A stretch of 64,000 bases of DNA from Eubacterium sp. (GCA_017472565.1 JAFUPY010000038.1:23870-87869), one strand, 5' to 3'; positions 9,254-18,677 are shown, counted from the stretch's first letter. The notes: generated by a model not told the origin, from the letters alone. Made by a program: numbers and translations.

Positions 9254-10843
9254 CTAATTTGTACCAAATTCAGAAAGGATCAGGTCTTTGTTGCGATCAA
9301 GTGTCATACCAACACTCCAACTGTTTACGAACAGGAGCAATGGATTGCCCTTCAAATCCTGAATCTTCTTCATATCAGATGTACCGGACAGCTTGTCCAT
9401 ATCGATGTCTTTATTTTCAATCCAGCGGATATGTTCGTATGGAAGGGTTTCCAGTCGGATATCCACATTGTATTCATTTTCCAGACGGAACTTTAATACG
9501 TCAAACTGCAGTACACCGACAACGCCAACGATGATTTCTTCCAGACCTGTATTGTACTCCTGAAAAATCTGAATGGCACCCTCCTGGGCAATCTGCGTGA
9601 TTCCTTTTACGAACTGTTTACGCTTCATGGTATCCATCTGACGCACACGTGCAAAATGCTCTGGCGCAAATGTTGGAATCCCTTCAAAAGCAAACTTTTC
9701 AGATGCAGTTGTAATGGTATCACCGATGGAGAAAATACCCGGATCAAACACACCAATAATATCTCCTGCGTAAGCTTCCTCCACAATCTTACGTTCCTGT
9801 GCCATCATCTGCTGTGGCTGGGACAGTTTCATTTTTCTGCCGCCCTGAATGTGAGTCACTTCCATTCCAGCGGTAAACTTGCCGGAGGTAATTCGCATAA
9901 ACGCAATTCGATCCCGGTGCGCCTTGTTCATGTTGGCCTGAATCTTAAATACAAAGGCACTGAAATCTTCGGAGAACGGATCAATCACACCGATATCTGC
10001 CTTACGAGGCAATGGTGTAGATGTCATCTGTAAAAAGTGTTTTAAGAAGGTTTCAACACCGAAGTTAGTCAGCGCAGACCCAAAAAACACCGGTGACAAT
10101 GCACCTGCAGAAACCAGTTCCTGATCAAACTCCGCACTGGCGCCGTCAAGAAGCTCGATTTCTTCCATAAGCTGTTCTCTTGCTTCCTCGCCGATTACAT
10201 CTACCAACTCGTCAGAATCCACATCATAGTAAGTCTCTGTTCCCTCTTTTGTACCCTTTAAAGTATCGGAGAAGATCATGACCTTTCTTGTATTTCTGTC
10301 ATAAACACCTTTGAAGTTTTTACCGGAACCGATTGGCCAGTTTATCGGGCAGGTGGCGATTCCAAGTTCTTTTTCCACCTCATCGATCAGATCAAAGGTA
10401 TCGTTGGCATCACGGTCCATTTTATTAATAAAAGTAAAAATCGGAATGTGACGCATTGCACAAACTTTGAAAAGCTTTCTTGTCTGTGCTTCTACACCCT
10501 TGGAACCATCGATGACCATTACTGCAGAGTCTGCAGCCATCAGGGTACGATAGGTATCCTCGGAAAAGTCCTGATGTCCAGGTGTATCCAGAATGTTAAT
10601 GCAATATCCATCATAATTGAACTGGAGTACGGAAGATGTTACAGAAATACCTCTCTGCTTTTCAATCTCCATCCAGTCAGAAACTGCATGACGCGCAGTT
10701 GCCTTTCCCTTAACAGAACCTGCCAGATTGATGGCACCACCGTAAAGCAAAAACTTCTCTGTCAGAGTTGTCTTCCCAGCATCCGGATGGGAAATGATGG
10801 CAAAGGTTCTTCTTTTTTCTATCTCTTTTCTTAAATCAGCCAA
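9254..10843 (-). CDS. prfC: Peptide chain release factor 3
   Basis: RF3 is the GTPase that recycles RF1/RF2 from the ribosome. The P-loop SHPDAGKTT, the DTPGHQDF G3 motif and NKMDRD G4 motif are present, followed by EF-Tu-like domain 2 and the RF3 C-terminal domain. I place the start at the TTG at 10843 (TTG GCT GAT), seven bases after GGAGG. The ATG ten codons earlier has no ribosome binding site, and the family normally begins at ADLKKEI. This gives about 529 residues, the usual length. Confidence 0.93.
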   Translation of the reverse strand: MADLRKEIEKRRTFAIISHPDAGKTTLTEKFLLYGGAINLAGSVKGKATARHAVSDWMEIEKQRGISVTSSVLQFNYDGYCINILDTPGHQDFSEDTYRTLMAADSAVMVIDGSKGVEAQTRKLFKVCAMRHIPIFTFINKMDRDANDTFDLIDEVEKELGIATCPINWPIGSGKNFKGVYDRNTRKVMIFSDTLKGTKEGTETYYDVDSDELVDVIGEEAREQLMEEIELLDGASAEFDQELVSAGALSPVFFGSALTNFGVETFLKHFLQMTSTPLPRKADIGVIDPFSEDFSAFVFKIQANMNKAHRDRIAFMRITSGKFTAGMEVTHIQGGRKMKLSQPQQMMAQERKIVEEAYAGDIIGVFDPGIFSIGDTITTASEKFAFEGIPTFAPEHFARVRQMDTMKRKQFVKGITQIAQEGAIQIFQEYNTGLEEIIVGVVGVLQFDVLKFRLENEYNVDIRLETLPYEHIRWIENKDIDMDKLSGTSDMKKIQDLKGNPLLLFVNSWSVGMTLDRNKDLILSEFGTN

Positions 10844-10940
10844 AGTGCTTCCTCCAATTAGATAACCGTCCATTGTTCGTTATTTTCATCCTAACCAAAA
10901 TCTCTTACAACACTGATTTTGGCACAGTCTGAAAAACATT

Positions 10941-12116
10941 TTAATCGACCCAACCACCATTGTCAAGGATACTATTACCACTGATTTCCTTCTGGATTCC
11001 AAAGTAGTCCAAAATCGTTGCACCAATGTCAGCAAAGGTGTCTAAGGTACCATAATCCACCCCTGGTTTGACGGGTTTGCCATACATGATAAGAGGGGTA
11101 TATTCTCTGGAGTGATCGGTTGAGCAGGCAAATCCAGGATCGCAGCCATGATCTGCCGTAATAAGAAGAATATCCTCACTCCGCATTTTTCCCATAATCT
11201 CCGGCAAACGTTCATCAAAATAAGTCAGCGCCTTTGCATAGCCTTCCACATCATTGCGATGGCCATAGAGCATGTCATAGTCCACAAGATTTATAAAACA
11301 CAGCCCTTCAAAGTCCTGTTCCATGTATGCCAATGTCTTATCAATGCCATCCCCATTGTTTTTCGTTCGCACATAATCTGTAATGCCTTTTCCTGCAAAA
11401 ATATCATATATTTTCCCAACACCAAGAACCGCCTTGCCTGCCTCCTGCAGCTGATCCAGCATGGTTGTTTTTGGTGGCTGCAGGGAATAGTCGTGACGAT
11501 TGGAAGTACGGGTAAAATTGCCTGGTTCTCCGACAAACGGTCTGGCAATGACACGGCCAACACCATGTTCTCCCGTAAGAAGTTCCCTGGCAATTTCACA
11601 GTATTTATAGAGCTGCGCAACCGGTACGATTTCCTCATGGGCAGCAATCTGGAACACAGAATCCGCAGAGGTATACACGATCAGATCCCCTGTTTCCATG
11701 TGCTGCTTTCCATAGTCCTTGATCACTTCTGTACCGGAATATGGCAGATTGCAAAGCACGCCGCGACCAGTTTTTTCACTGAAAGCCTGCAGCAAATCTT
11801 TTGGAAAACCATTTGGATAGGTCGGCAACGGACGTTTTGAAATCACACCTGCGATCTCCCAATGCCCAATCGTAGTATCCTTTCCCTTGGACTGTTCTGT
11901 GACTCTTGCAAAAGAACCGATTGGCTGCTCACATCTTGATCCGCAGCTAACCCCTTCGATATTGAACAGCCCAAGCTGTCTCATATGATCCAGTTTAAAA
12001 TACGGACTTGCAGAGACGGAACACAGCGTATTACTTCCCGCATCGCCATACTCTGCCGCATCCGGCATGGCGCCAATTCCTACACTGTCTAATACAATCA
12101 AAAATACTCGTTTCAT
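10941..12116 (-). CDS. deoB: Phosphopentomutase
   Basis: DeoB interconverts ribose/deoxyribose 1- and 5-phosphates, linking nucleoside breakdown to the pentose pathway. The 391-residue alkaline-phosphatase-fold protein has metal-site motifs LDSVGIGAMPDA (start), KGKDTTIGHWEIAG (active-site Thr region) and ITADHGCDP. A purine nucleoside phosphorylase that would supply its substrate is encoded at 29.1-30.0 kb. It stands alone between prfC and the spoIIIA operon. Confidence 0.96.
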   Translation of the reverse strand: MKRVFLIVLDSVGIGAMPDAAEYGDAGSNTLCSVSASPYFKLDHMRQLGLFNIEGVSCGSRCEQPIGSFARVTEQSKGKDTTIGHWEIAGVISKRPLPTYPNGFPKDLLQAFSEKTGRGVLCNLPYSGTEVIKDYGKQHMETGDLIVYTSADSVFQIAAHEEIVPVAQLYKYCEIARELLTGEHGVGRVIARPFVGEPGNFTRTSNRHDYSLQPPKTTMLDQLQEAGKAVLGVGKIYDIFAGKGITDYVRTKNNGDGIDKTLAYMEQDFEGLCFINLVDYDMLYGHRNDVEGYAKALTYFDERLPEIMGKMRSEDILLITADHGCDPGFACSTDHSREYTPLIMYGKPVKPGVDYGTLDTFADIGATILDYFGIQKEISGNSILDNGGWVD

Positions 12117-12259
12117 CTTACGTCCCTCACTTACGAATCCTAATATAATACATGCGTTTTTAGTATTGTCATCTATTTATATGATACTCATTTTTCGTTG
12201 TAAAACAATCAAATTCTGCTTGTTTGTGTTTTTTTCTTCTTTCTCTGGTCTCAAACCGT

Positions 12260-12988
12260 TTACTTCGTTGTAATCGGTGTAATCACAATATTTTCTGCTG
12301 AGATACCTGTTTTACGCTTCACTATATCTTCTACTTGAGCACGTTTTGCCTCTGTGGCATCACCCATATTCAAAACAACATCTGCTTCCTCATCCGTGAT
12401 GCTGACAACCACATCCGTAAATCCTTTCGCCATCAACAGGTTTTCTGCTGCACTTTCTTTTTCTGCAATTTCTGTCATTTCTTCCAATTGGTCAATGGCA
12501 TCCTGTTTCTGCGCATCTGTCACATTTTCATTATTGATGATTTCCATCAGTGTTTCTTTATTCTTAGATCTGGTCTGTTCTCTTGTCAGCTTCATCTGGG
12601 AAGCAACATTGCTTGTATCAGCAGAAGTCAATACTGTGGTCCCCGCATCAGAAGCATCTTCTTCTGGAATGGCAGCATCTTCTCCCGATGCAGTTTCTGT
12701 GGTATTTGCCGTGCTGTCGCCACCAGTTGCTGTTGTGTCGGATTGTCCTTCTGCTGAAGCCAGCTCCTCTGGTGCTTCGGTGTCCGTAAATATTTCTGCA
12801 GCCAGATCTTCCTCCGAAATATCCAGCAAACCATCTGCGGATACTTCCTGATTGCCGGCTTCCTGATTTTCTGCCACCGACTCCCTGGTATCCGTATTCG
12901 CCTGTGTATAGCTTATGTATCCAGCCACTGCGATTAAAAGTGCAAGGGCTGTAATGATGACCTGATTTTTACGAAAAATACGTTTCAA
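12260..12988 (-). CDS. spoIIIAH: Stage III sporulation protein AH
   Basis: SpoIIIAH is the mother-cell membrane protein that binds forespore SpoIIQ across the septum to form the feeding-tube channel. The 242-residue protein has a short cytoplasmic N-terminus, one TM helix (about 10-28), a long Thr/Ala/Glu-rich linker (about 35-130) and the conserved YscJ/FliF-like domain (about 130-240, with KETLMEIINNENVTDAQKQDA). It overlaps spoIIIAG by four bases and closes the operon. Confidence 0.93.
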   Translation of the reverse strand: MKRIFRKNQVIITALALLIAVAGYISYTQANTDTRESVAENQEAGNQEVSADGLLDISEEDLAAEIFTDTEAPEELASAEGQSDTTATGGDSTANTTETASGEDAAIPEEDASDAGTTVLTSADTSNVASQMKLTREQTRSKNKETLMEIINNENVTDAQKQDAIDQLEEMTEIAEKESAAENLLMAKGFTDVVVSITDEEADVVLNMGDATEAKRAQVEDIVKRKTGISAENIVITPITTK

Positions 12989-13584
12989 TTTGTTCCCTCC
13001 TGTATGTTCATCTTTACTATTTTAATTTTATGAACCTCGATATTGAATAATGCCTGAATTGCTTCGGAAATATTTTGTGCCGTTACTGCATTATTTCCTC
13101 CCTGGGCAACCACTAGCACACCTTCTATCTCTGGCGTTGTCTCCTTGGAAATAAAAGGGCCGCCTTCATCGGTCTGATTTTCATAGACCGTAGTCTCACT
13201 GGTCTGCTGCTGGGTAGACTGGATGCCCTCCCCTTCTGTTCCTGAGGTAGTCTGGTAAGAAGATTCCTTGTCCTTTTCCACCACAGATTCTCCTGTATCT
13301 TTTAAGGTAATCATCACCTGTACCTGTCCTACCCCTTCCATAGTACGAAGGATTTCCTCCAGACGTGTTTCCAACTGATCTTCGTAAGAATTGTCTGTCG
13401 CCGGTTCTGATTGTTGTATTGTCTCCGAAAAAATCCCCTCATTTTTTTTGTTTTCCTCATTTTTGTTGGAACCTGTTGGGATAGCGATTACAAGCAGTAA
13501 AACTCCCGCCAGGAACACAATCAGCCATTGATCCTTTTTCCATTGCTTCCACTTTTTTTCTTTGAAAAAACCTTTGATATCCAT
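12985..13584 (-). CDS. spoIIIAG: Stage III sporulation protein AG
   Basis: SpoIIIAG forms a ring in the mother-cell membrane as part of the SpoIIIA-SpoIIQ channel. The 199-residue protein has a charged cytoplasmic N-terminus, one TM helix (about 24-41), a variable linker, and the ring-building domain beginning LEEILRTMEGVGQVQVMITL and ending GALFNIEVHKIKIV-like sequence. It is preceded by spoIIIAF (52-base gap) and overlaps spoIIIAH. Confidence 0.93.
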   Translation of the reverse strand: MDIKGFFKEKKWKQWKKDQWLIVFLAGVLLLVIAIPTGSNKNEENKKNEGIFSETIQQSEPATDNSYEDQLETRLEEILRTMEGVGQVQVMITLKDTGESVVEKDKESSYQTTSGTEGEGIQSTQQQTSETTVYENQTDEGGPFISKETTPEIEGVLVVAQGGNNAVTAQNISEAIQALFNIEVHKIKIVKMNIQEGTN

Positions 13585-13636
13585 GTTTACTCCCTATGTT
13601 ATGTGTCAATTGCATTCATTCTGTTTTCAACAAGCA

Positions 13637-13978
13637 TTATTGCTTCTCATTTTCAGAATCGCTCGTTTCACTTTCCTCAATCAGACTTTCTTCTATTAAC
13701 TTTTCATAATATATCCGAGAATTTTCTTCCATTTCTTCCAGATCTAACTCAACTTCTGCCGTTTGCTCCTGATAAAAAGATTCGTCTAATATCTTTTCTG
13801 AAAAATCCCCTTCTCCAAACAGGTTCAATACAGGGCGCATTACCAGTACGATCATTAAAAGACCTGCAAAAAAGCGAATATATTTGGTGTATTTTTCTCC
13901 TGGCAAAAGTTGGAGCATTACGGTGATAAAAATAGAAAAATAGATAATGGGTTTGACCCAGTTTAAAATAATATCCAT
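13637..13978 (-). CDS. spoIIIAF: Stage III sporulation protein AF (short form)
   Basis: The position between spoIIIAE and spoIIIAG, the two N-terminal TM helices (about 8-24 and 33-52), and the sequence FITVMLQLLPGEKYTKYIRFFAGLLMIVLVMRPV identify SpoIIIAF. At 113 residues it is far shorter than the roughly 200-residue Bacillus protein. The C-terminal ring-building domain is missing and replaced by a Glu/Ser-rich tail. No continuation in another frame fits in the 52 bases before spoIIIAG, so this looks like a genuinely short protein or an old truncation. Confidence 0.8.
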   Translation of the reverse strand: MDIILNWVKPIIYFSIFITVMLQLLPGEKYTKYIRFFAGLLMIVLVMRPVLNLFGEGDFSEKILDESFYQEQTAEVELDLEEMEENSRIYYEKLIEESLIEESETSDSENEKQ

Positions 13979-14039
13979 TTGCTTCTCCTATTTTCGATAT
14001 GAATACACATCCATTTTTGTTCAAATCCTTGCTTCTCCG

Positions 14040-15346
14040 TCAGATCCGCACTGAGGCGGTTACCATGGCAATAGACACCATGAACATCATCAGTGCTGTC
14101 ATCAACACATGAAGCAACAGCTTGGCCGCCTCTCCTACCCCGCTGATACACTCACAAACCCGCTTGTCCGCAATGGGCTGAACCACAGCCCCTGTCAGTT
14201 TATATAAAAAGGTTAGCAGGGCAAGCTTTACTAATGGAGCCAGCACAATAAGCAGCAACAGGATAATCGCTGTCACACCGATCCCATTTTTAATCACCAC
14301 TGCCGAACCGAGAAACATGCTTGTCAGAGCATTTGCCGCAGAACCAAGTCCCGGAATCGCACTGATTGCTTTGGTGACCGCTGTGTTTTTCAGGCTGTCC
14401 ACCGCCGGGGCAATCAGATTTGCAGGATATTGATGCCTGTGATTCCACCGATCATCAGGCGCAGCACCCAAGTGATACCTTTTTTCAGCAAATCGGTAAT
14501 GCCTGATATCAGACGTTCCTCTGACAAAAGATTCAGCATCATCAACACCACATAAATATGTATGGCAGGAATAATGACATACACCAAAATCCGCTCAATC
14601 AGATAAATCACCACAATAATGATCTGATAGAACACCGCAGCCGAAGACACGGCAGTGGTAAAGGACAAAGCCATGCAGAAAGCCGGAATCAACGCCTGCA
14701 TAAACCCAATCAGACTATCCATTACTTCTACCAGCAGCTGACTGGACACCAAATAGGACTTCATAAGCAACGTAATCAATGCCAAGTAGAAAATAAAAAA
14801 GCAGCTTTTTTGAATCTGACTGTTCTTAAATACCATAGCAAAGTTGTTGAGCATGGCAAAAGCCACACACATAATCAAAATCTGAACAAATATCGGTCTG
14901 CTCTCCTGCAGTTCAGAAGCCAGCAACGACCAAATCTGTGAAAAGAACCACTTCTTATCCACTTGTCCATTTTCTGCAATCAAGGTTTTGACCAGTTCGC
15001 CAAAACTCATGGGAGACTCTGTCTCCACGCTTTCTAAAAAGTCATCCAACTCTGAGAAATCAAGGCTGTCCAACAATTCGTCAATGGATTCCTCATACAA
15101 TTCTTCGCCAGAGGATTGGATTTCATCGGTGTTGATTTCACCTTCGATAATAACGGTTGTATCATCTTGGGTGGTTTCATTTAAGATGGACTCTAATGCC
15201 GTTTGGTCTTGTAATGGTTGCGACGCAGCCGAGGAAGGAAACGCTATATGTATAAGACAAAACAAAATGATTATTGTTGTAACTATACATTTTCCTTGTT
15301 TTTTCCCAAAGCTTCTTTTTTCTTTTGTAATTTGATACCCTCTCAT
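14040..15346 (-). pseudogene. spoIIIAE: Stage III sporulation protein AE, interrupted by a one-base frameshift
   Basis: Two overlapping minus-strand frames together make one SpoIIIAE. The first (15346-14414) has a signal/TM segment, an acidic linker and four to five TM helices, and ends GITGINILQ-I-stop. The second (from about 14421 to 14040) continues as NLIAPAVDSLKNTAVTKAISAIPGLG, the conserved middle of SpoIIIAE, through to its normal C-terminus. At 14419-14421 the sequence reads CTGCAAATCTGA; one more A would restore CTG CAA AAT CTG. SpoIIIAE is the polytopic membrane subunit of the SpoIIIA-Q channel and is essential in Bacillus. No classic slippery heptamer is present, so this is a real mutation or a sequencing error. 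Confidence 0.85.
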
Positions 15347-15735
15347 GTTAAAAACCCTTCCAAAGTCTGGATTAACACCATCAAAATCGGCATACTAAGG
15401 GCGATAATAGACAGCTTTCCAAACATCTCAATCTGGGTTCCAATAGAGCTGTATCCCGCATCCTGACAAAGACTGGCAGCAAACTCTGCCACATAGGTAA
15501 TCCCAATCATTTTAATCAAGGCCTTCACATAGCTGGAATCCACAGTCATCAGGCTCTGGAGCTGCTTCACCGAACCCATTACCACAGAAAGCCGATCCAC
15601 CGCAAAAAACAGAATACACACTGCGCAGCCAAGACCAATATAAAGGGCATAGTCCTGTTTTTGCTGCTTTAAAAGCACCGCTAAGAACACACCGCCAAGT
15701 CCCAGCATGGCAACCTTTACAATTCCCATTTTCAT
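15343..15735 (-). CDS. spoIIIAD: Stage III sporulation protein AD
   Basis: The 130-residue membrane protein has the SpoIIIAC/AD fold: helices at about 7-24, 30-50, 65-85 and 95-125, with the conserved stretch VKALIKMIGITYVAEFAASLCQDAGY. It probably forms part of the membrane base of the SpoIIIA channel. Its stop overlaps the spoIIIAE start by four bases, showing translational coupling. Confidence 0.93.
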   Translation of the reverse strand: MKMGIVKVAMLGLGGVFLAVLLKQQKQDYALYIGLGCAVCILFFAVDRLSVVMGSVKQLQSLMTVDSSYVKALIKMIGITYVAEFAASLCQDAGYSSIGTQIEMFGKLSIIALSMPILMVLIQTLEGFLT

Positions 15736-15778
15736 TCCTCACTTTCCTTGCAAATCATCTCTTACGCACTGTCAAAAG

Positions 15779-15973
15779 CTATAACGAAAACAGGTCTTTA
15801 ATATTTTCAAACAAGTCGTAGATAAAAGGAACAATCCAGAACAATACGATCAAAAGGCCTGCAAGACTAACCAAAAAAGCATGTTCTTCCCTGCCACTGT
15901 GTTTTAGCACCTGGCTGATGACCGTCACCAAGATCCCAACCGCTGCAATTTTAAAAATCAAATTTACATCCAT
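15779..15973 (-). CDS. spoIIIAC: Stage III sporulation protein AC
   Basis: A 64-residue two-helix membrane protein starting MDVNLIFKIAAVGILVTVISQVLKHSGREEHAFLVSL, the hallmark of SpoIIIAC. It resembles the N-terminal half of SpoIIIAD. It follows spoIIIAB by 45 bases and precedes spoIIIAD by 43. Confidence 0.94.
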   Translation of the reverse strand: MDVNLIFKIAAVGILVTVISQVLKHSGREEHAFLVSLAGLLIVLFWIVPFIYDLFENIKDLFSL

Positions 15974-16018
15974 ATAACTACCTCATCATATTCCATAGCT
16001 TGTATGTGTCCTCCTTAT

Positions 16019-16534
16019 TTACACAAACAGCAATATCACCATCGCCCCAATCATCAAACTCACACTTCGATACACCTTCTTTTTCTCCTTAGCAGTACGT
16101 TGCATCCGTTCTAACAATTCATCCACTTCTCGCTGATACAACTGTAGATGCCGAATCTGTGCATCCACATCCAGATACCCCAAATTTTTTCCAATACCTA
16201 AAAGCACTTCCATCTCTTGTTCTGTAAAATAAAATTCTTTTTCCCGCAGTTGAAACTGCTCTCGCCATACCCATTCAAAGCTTTGGTAGTTCTTTTTTGA
16301 TATTTCTTCGGAAATGCTATGCAACACTTCTCGAAATGGATCTGGCAAACGCTCTCCTATCTGTAAGCAAGCTTCCTGCAAGGGTGCTTTGCCGTATTGA
16401 ATCTCACCCAAAAACAAATCCAGCAATTCCCGCAGGGAAAACAACTGTTTTTGGTGTTGATTGAGACGATGAATCAATCCGGAACCATATCCCCAGGAAG
16501 CTATCATAACGATAATTACTCCAATAATTTTCAT
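16019..16534 (-). CDS. spoIIIAB: Stage III sporulation protein AB
   Basis: The 171-residue protein has TM helices at each end (about 2-20 and 155-170) and a helical cytoplasmic middle, with the family-typical LRELLDLFLGEIQYGKAPLQEAC and FFTEQEMEVLLGIGKNLGYLD-like sequence. SpoIIIAB resembles the T2SS GspF platform protein and sits at the base of the SpoIIIA channel. Second gene of the operon. Confidence 0.93.
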   Translation of the reverse strand: MKIIGVIIVMIASWGYGSGLIHRLNQHQKQLFSLRELLDLFLGEIQYGKAPLQEACLQIGERLPDPFREVLHSISEEISKKNYQSFEWVWREQFQLREKEFYFTEQEMEVLLGIGKNLGYLDVDAQIRHLQLYQREVDELLERMQRTAKEKKKVYRSVSLMIGAMVILLFV

Positions 16535-16605
16535 TTATTATCAAACCCACTTATTCATAATAAAACTTTTTTCAAACTATTACCTAATGACCATTCATCT
16601 ATAAA

Positions 16606-17541
16606 TCATTCTGAAACATCTATTAACTTGAACTCTCGATTATAAATCGACCAACTCCGCCCATTCTTGGTCTTTTCCAACACCACATAATAATCAAACA
16701 TCTGCTGAAATCCTTTGCTGTTCCAAAATGGTTTTTGTGGCAATTCCTCGATATTCGGACAATGCATAGTAGCTAATATCCCACATCCACAATTGGTGGC
16801 ATATTTCATCGCCTCCAGATCATCCACGCTTCCAATCTCATCCACTGCAAGATAATCAGGAGACATAGAGCGAACCATCATCATCATGCCAAGTGCTTTT
16901 GGACACCCATCCAGAACATCTGACCTTGTTCCTATCTGATTTTGCGGAATGCCATTGTAGCAGCCTGCAATTTCCGAACGTTCATCGATAATGGCAATCT
17001 TGTAGGCAGTTAAGCTACTTCCTATTCCATCCGAAAGAAGTCGTATCATATCTCGAAGCATTGTGGTCTTTCCATGTCCCGGCGCAGACATAATCAATAC
17101 ATTTCCAGGCTTTCGTTTTGTAAACAGGCAACGGGTCAGTTCCACCGCACAACCTAATACTTGGTGCGCAATTCGAATATTTAAAAACGTGATTGGACGA
17201 ATGGTCTGCACACCAGTCTCATCCAACACAACCTGTCCACCAAGGCCAACCCGGTGTCCCCCCTCCAATGTCAGATAGCCCTTTTTAATTTCTTCCTCAA
17301 ACGCATAAAGAGAACACTTGGAGATGAATGAAACCATCTGCCGCATGTCCTCTTTTGTAATTCGATATTCACGTAATCCTGCAATAGACTCTTCCCCATA
17401 GTTTGTCCATGCAAGAATCGGCTGCCCAATACGCACTCGCAATTCCTCAACTGCGTGCTCAAAGATACCACTCTCTACCAGCTTGTCTCGCATATGTAAT
17501 GGGAATAAATCAATAATGTCCTGCATATAACCACCTCTCAT
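16606..17541 (-). CDS. spoIIIAA: Stage III sporulation protein AA (ATPase)
   Basis: SpoIIIAA is the secretion-type ATPase that powers the SpoIIIA-SpoIIQ channel between mother cell and forespore. The 311-residue protein has Walker A SAPGHGKTTMLRD, a Walker B region YLAVDEIGSVDD, and the R-rich GLGGQVVLDETGVQTIRP segment before the P-loop. It is the first gene of the operon and follows a sigma-E-like promoter. It is intact. Confidence 0.95.
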   Translation of the reverse strand: MRGGYMQDIIDLFPLHMRDKLVESGIFEHAVEELRVRIGQPILAWTNYGEESIAGLREYRITKEDMRQMVSFISKCSLYAFEEEIKKGYLTLEGGHRVGLGGQVVLDETGVQTIRPITFLNIRIAHQVLGCAVELTRCLFTKRKPGNVLIMSAPGHGKTTMLRDMIRLLSDGIGSSLTAYKIAIIDERSEIAGCYNGIPQNQIGTRSDVLDGCPKALGMMMMVRSMSPDYLAVDEIGSVDDLEAMKYATNCGCGILATMHCPNIEELPQKPFWNSKGFQQMFDYYVVLEKTKNGRSWSIYNREFKLIDVSE

Positions 17542-17560
17542 CTGGCATTTGCCATAGTCA

Positions 17561-17589
17561 AATATATGTACCGGCTGTAGCGGTTATGC
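17561..17589 (-). promoter_or_regulatory. Sigma-E-like promoter of the spoIIIA operon
   Basis: Minus-strand GCATAACC (17589-17582), 13 bases and CATATATT (17568-17561) fit the mother-cell sigma-E consensus, as expected for spoIIIA. The same 13-base spacing recurs before spoIVA and spoIIM here. Confidence 0.6.
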
Positions 17590-17621
17590 AAAAAAATAGC
17601 AGTCAAAAGACTGCTATTTTT
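17590..17621. terminator. Terminator of the exported-protein gene at 17.7-18.5 kb
   Basis: AAATAGCAGTC and GACTGCTATTT form an 11-pair stem with a TTTT loop, followed by T residues on the minus strand. It insulates the spoIIIA promoter from upstream transcription; the structure would work in both directions. Confidence 0.85.
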
Positions 17622-17652
17622 CCGCTTTATAAGCCATTTATACAATTGTACA

Positions 17653-18549
17653 TTATTTCCGTCTCTGTTTTACAGCCACAACGATAACCACTATAACTGC
17701 AATAATAATAATCACAGGAACAATCACTTTCACAGGCATCTGACCTGCCGATGGTTCATCTGACATCACACCATTTGTGCCATCATCTATATCATTTTCA
17801 ATCAAGTATGTTTCATATTCTTCTTGCCACTGTGGAATAGATGAAAAACTATAAGCCCCATCTTCATTTGGTTGTGCACTGGTATCACATAAAATAGGAT
17901 ATGCAACCAATCCATAGAGTGGATAAATATCTGTCGCTTTGCCATCAATAAACCCAATTACAATAGGATAATTGAATCCCTTTTGCGAACTTGCAATGAT
18001 GGCATTATCATATTTTGCCAGATTGAACTTTTCAGTAACTTGCCATTGCGACATATTATCTTCATAAACTACACCATATGAAGTCAAGTTCCATTTACCC
18101 GCATTATCCAATACTTCCTGATATTGTTCATCGGTCAACACTTTTTCGATATCCTTGCTTGGTGGATTTCCAACCGAAAACGTTAACTCCACCTCATATC
18201 CTTCAACAAATGCACTGACTTCATAAGCATAACTTCCTTCACTTAGTTTGCTTATAATCGTTGTTTCATCATCTGTATGCAATGAAATAATATCTGTATC
18301 AATGTATCTTTTGGTTATATCAGACCATTCTATTTTTGCGTTTTCACTAACGACAATTCCATCCGCTTCTAATGCAAAAAATATACTATCAAGGGTTTCT
18401 TTTTCAGTAAGAAGTTCTCGAATCACAGCTTCATCAGGAATCTCAAGATAATCATACACTGTAACTTCTTCAGAAACAGTAGATGCATTTGCGACACACG
18501 GGAACAACATAATTACAGCTAACATTGCTAATAAACAAATCTTCTTCAT
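17653..18549 (-). CDS. Exported protein with a C-terminal membrane anchor, unknown function
   Basis: The 298-residue protein has a Sec signal peptide (about 1-22, ending CVANAS) and a C-terminal TM helix followed by KQRRK. The roughly 250 residues between would face outside. The extracellular part is acidic and lacks a motif I recognise; there is no LPxTG sorting signal. Its ATG overlaps the stop of a possible small upstream frame as ATGA. GGCGGGG precedes the ATG. Its neighbours are accessory genes, so it may be a lineage-specific surface protein. Confidence 0.7.
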   Translation of the reverse strand: MKKICLLAMLAVIMLFPCVANASTVSEEVTVYDYLEIPDEAVIRELLTEKETLDSIFFALEADGIVVSENAKIEWSDITKRYIDTDIISLHTDDETTIISKLSEGSYAYEVSAFVEGYEVELTFSVGNPPSKDIEKVLTDEQYQEVLDNAGKWNLTSYGVVYEDNMSQWQVTEKFNLAKYDNAIIASSQKGFNYPIVIGFIDGKATDIYPLYGLVAYPILCDTSAQPNEDGAYSFSSIPQWQEEYETYLIENDIDDGTNGVMSDEPSAGQMPVKVIVPVIIIIAVIVVIVVAVKQRRK

Positions 18550-18677
18550 AGTAACCCCGCCTTTCTATCAGACATATCAGCAATATAAGGATAATTCCAT
18601 GTGGTTTCAAGAAAATGTGTTTTGTTCGGGTGAAATTGAATCTGTTTTGTGGCATTTTCCAATTCTTTTACCAACAA
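18546..18677 (-). CDS. Possible small upstream gene or gene remnant (43 codons)
   Basis: A frame reading LVKELENATKQIQFHPNK, then THFLETTWNYPYIADMSDRK and AGLL, ends at a TGA that overlaps the next ATG as ATGA, the usual sign of translational coupling. It has no ATG; a TTG at 18677 is the first candidate, 12 bases after GGAGG. A well-placed ATG seven bases after that same GGAGG opens a different frame that stops after four codons. So this may be a live gene with an unusual start, or the end of a gene disrupted by an indel. Not recognised. Confidence 0.35.
   Translation of the reverse strand: MLVKELENATKQIQFHPNKTHFLETTWNYPYIADMSDRKAGLL

Noticed and set aside
14414-14430. Programmed -1 frameshift in spoIIIAE
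   Set aside because: There is no X XXY YYZ slippery heptamer; slipping from CAA to GCA would break pairing, and no stimulatory structure is evident. Mutation or sequencing error is simpler.
18470-18655. A 61-residue minus-strand frame starting MPQNRFNFTRTK
   Set aside because: It overlaps the signal peptide region of the exported protein in another frame and has no ribosome binding site; the alternative frame with the ATGA overlap is more plausible.
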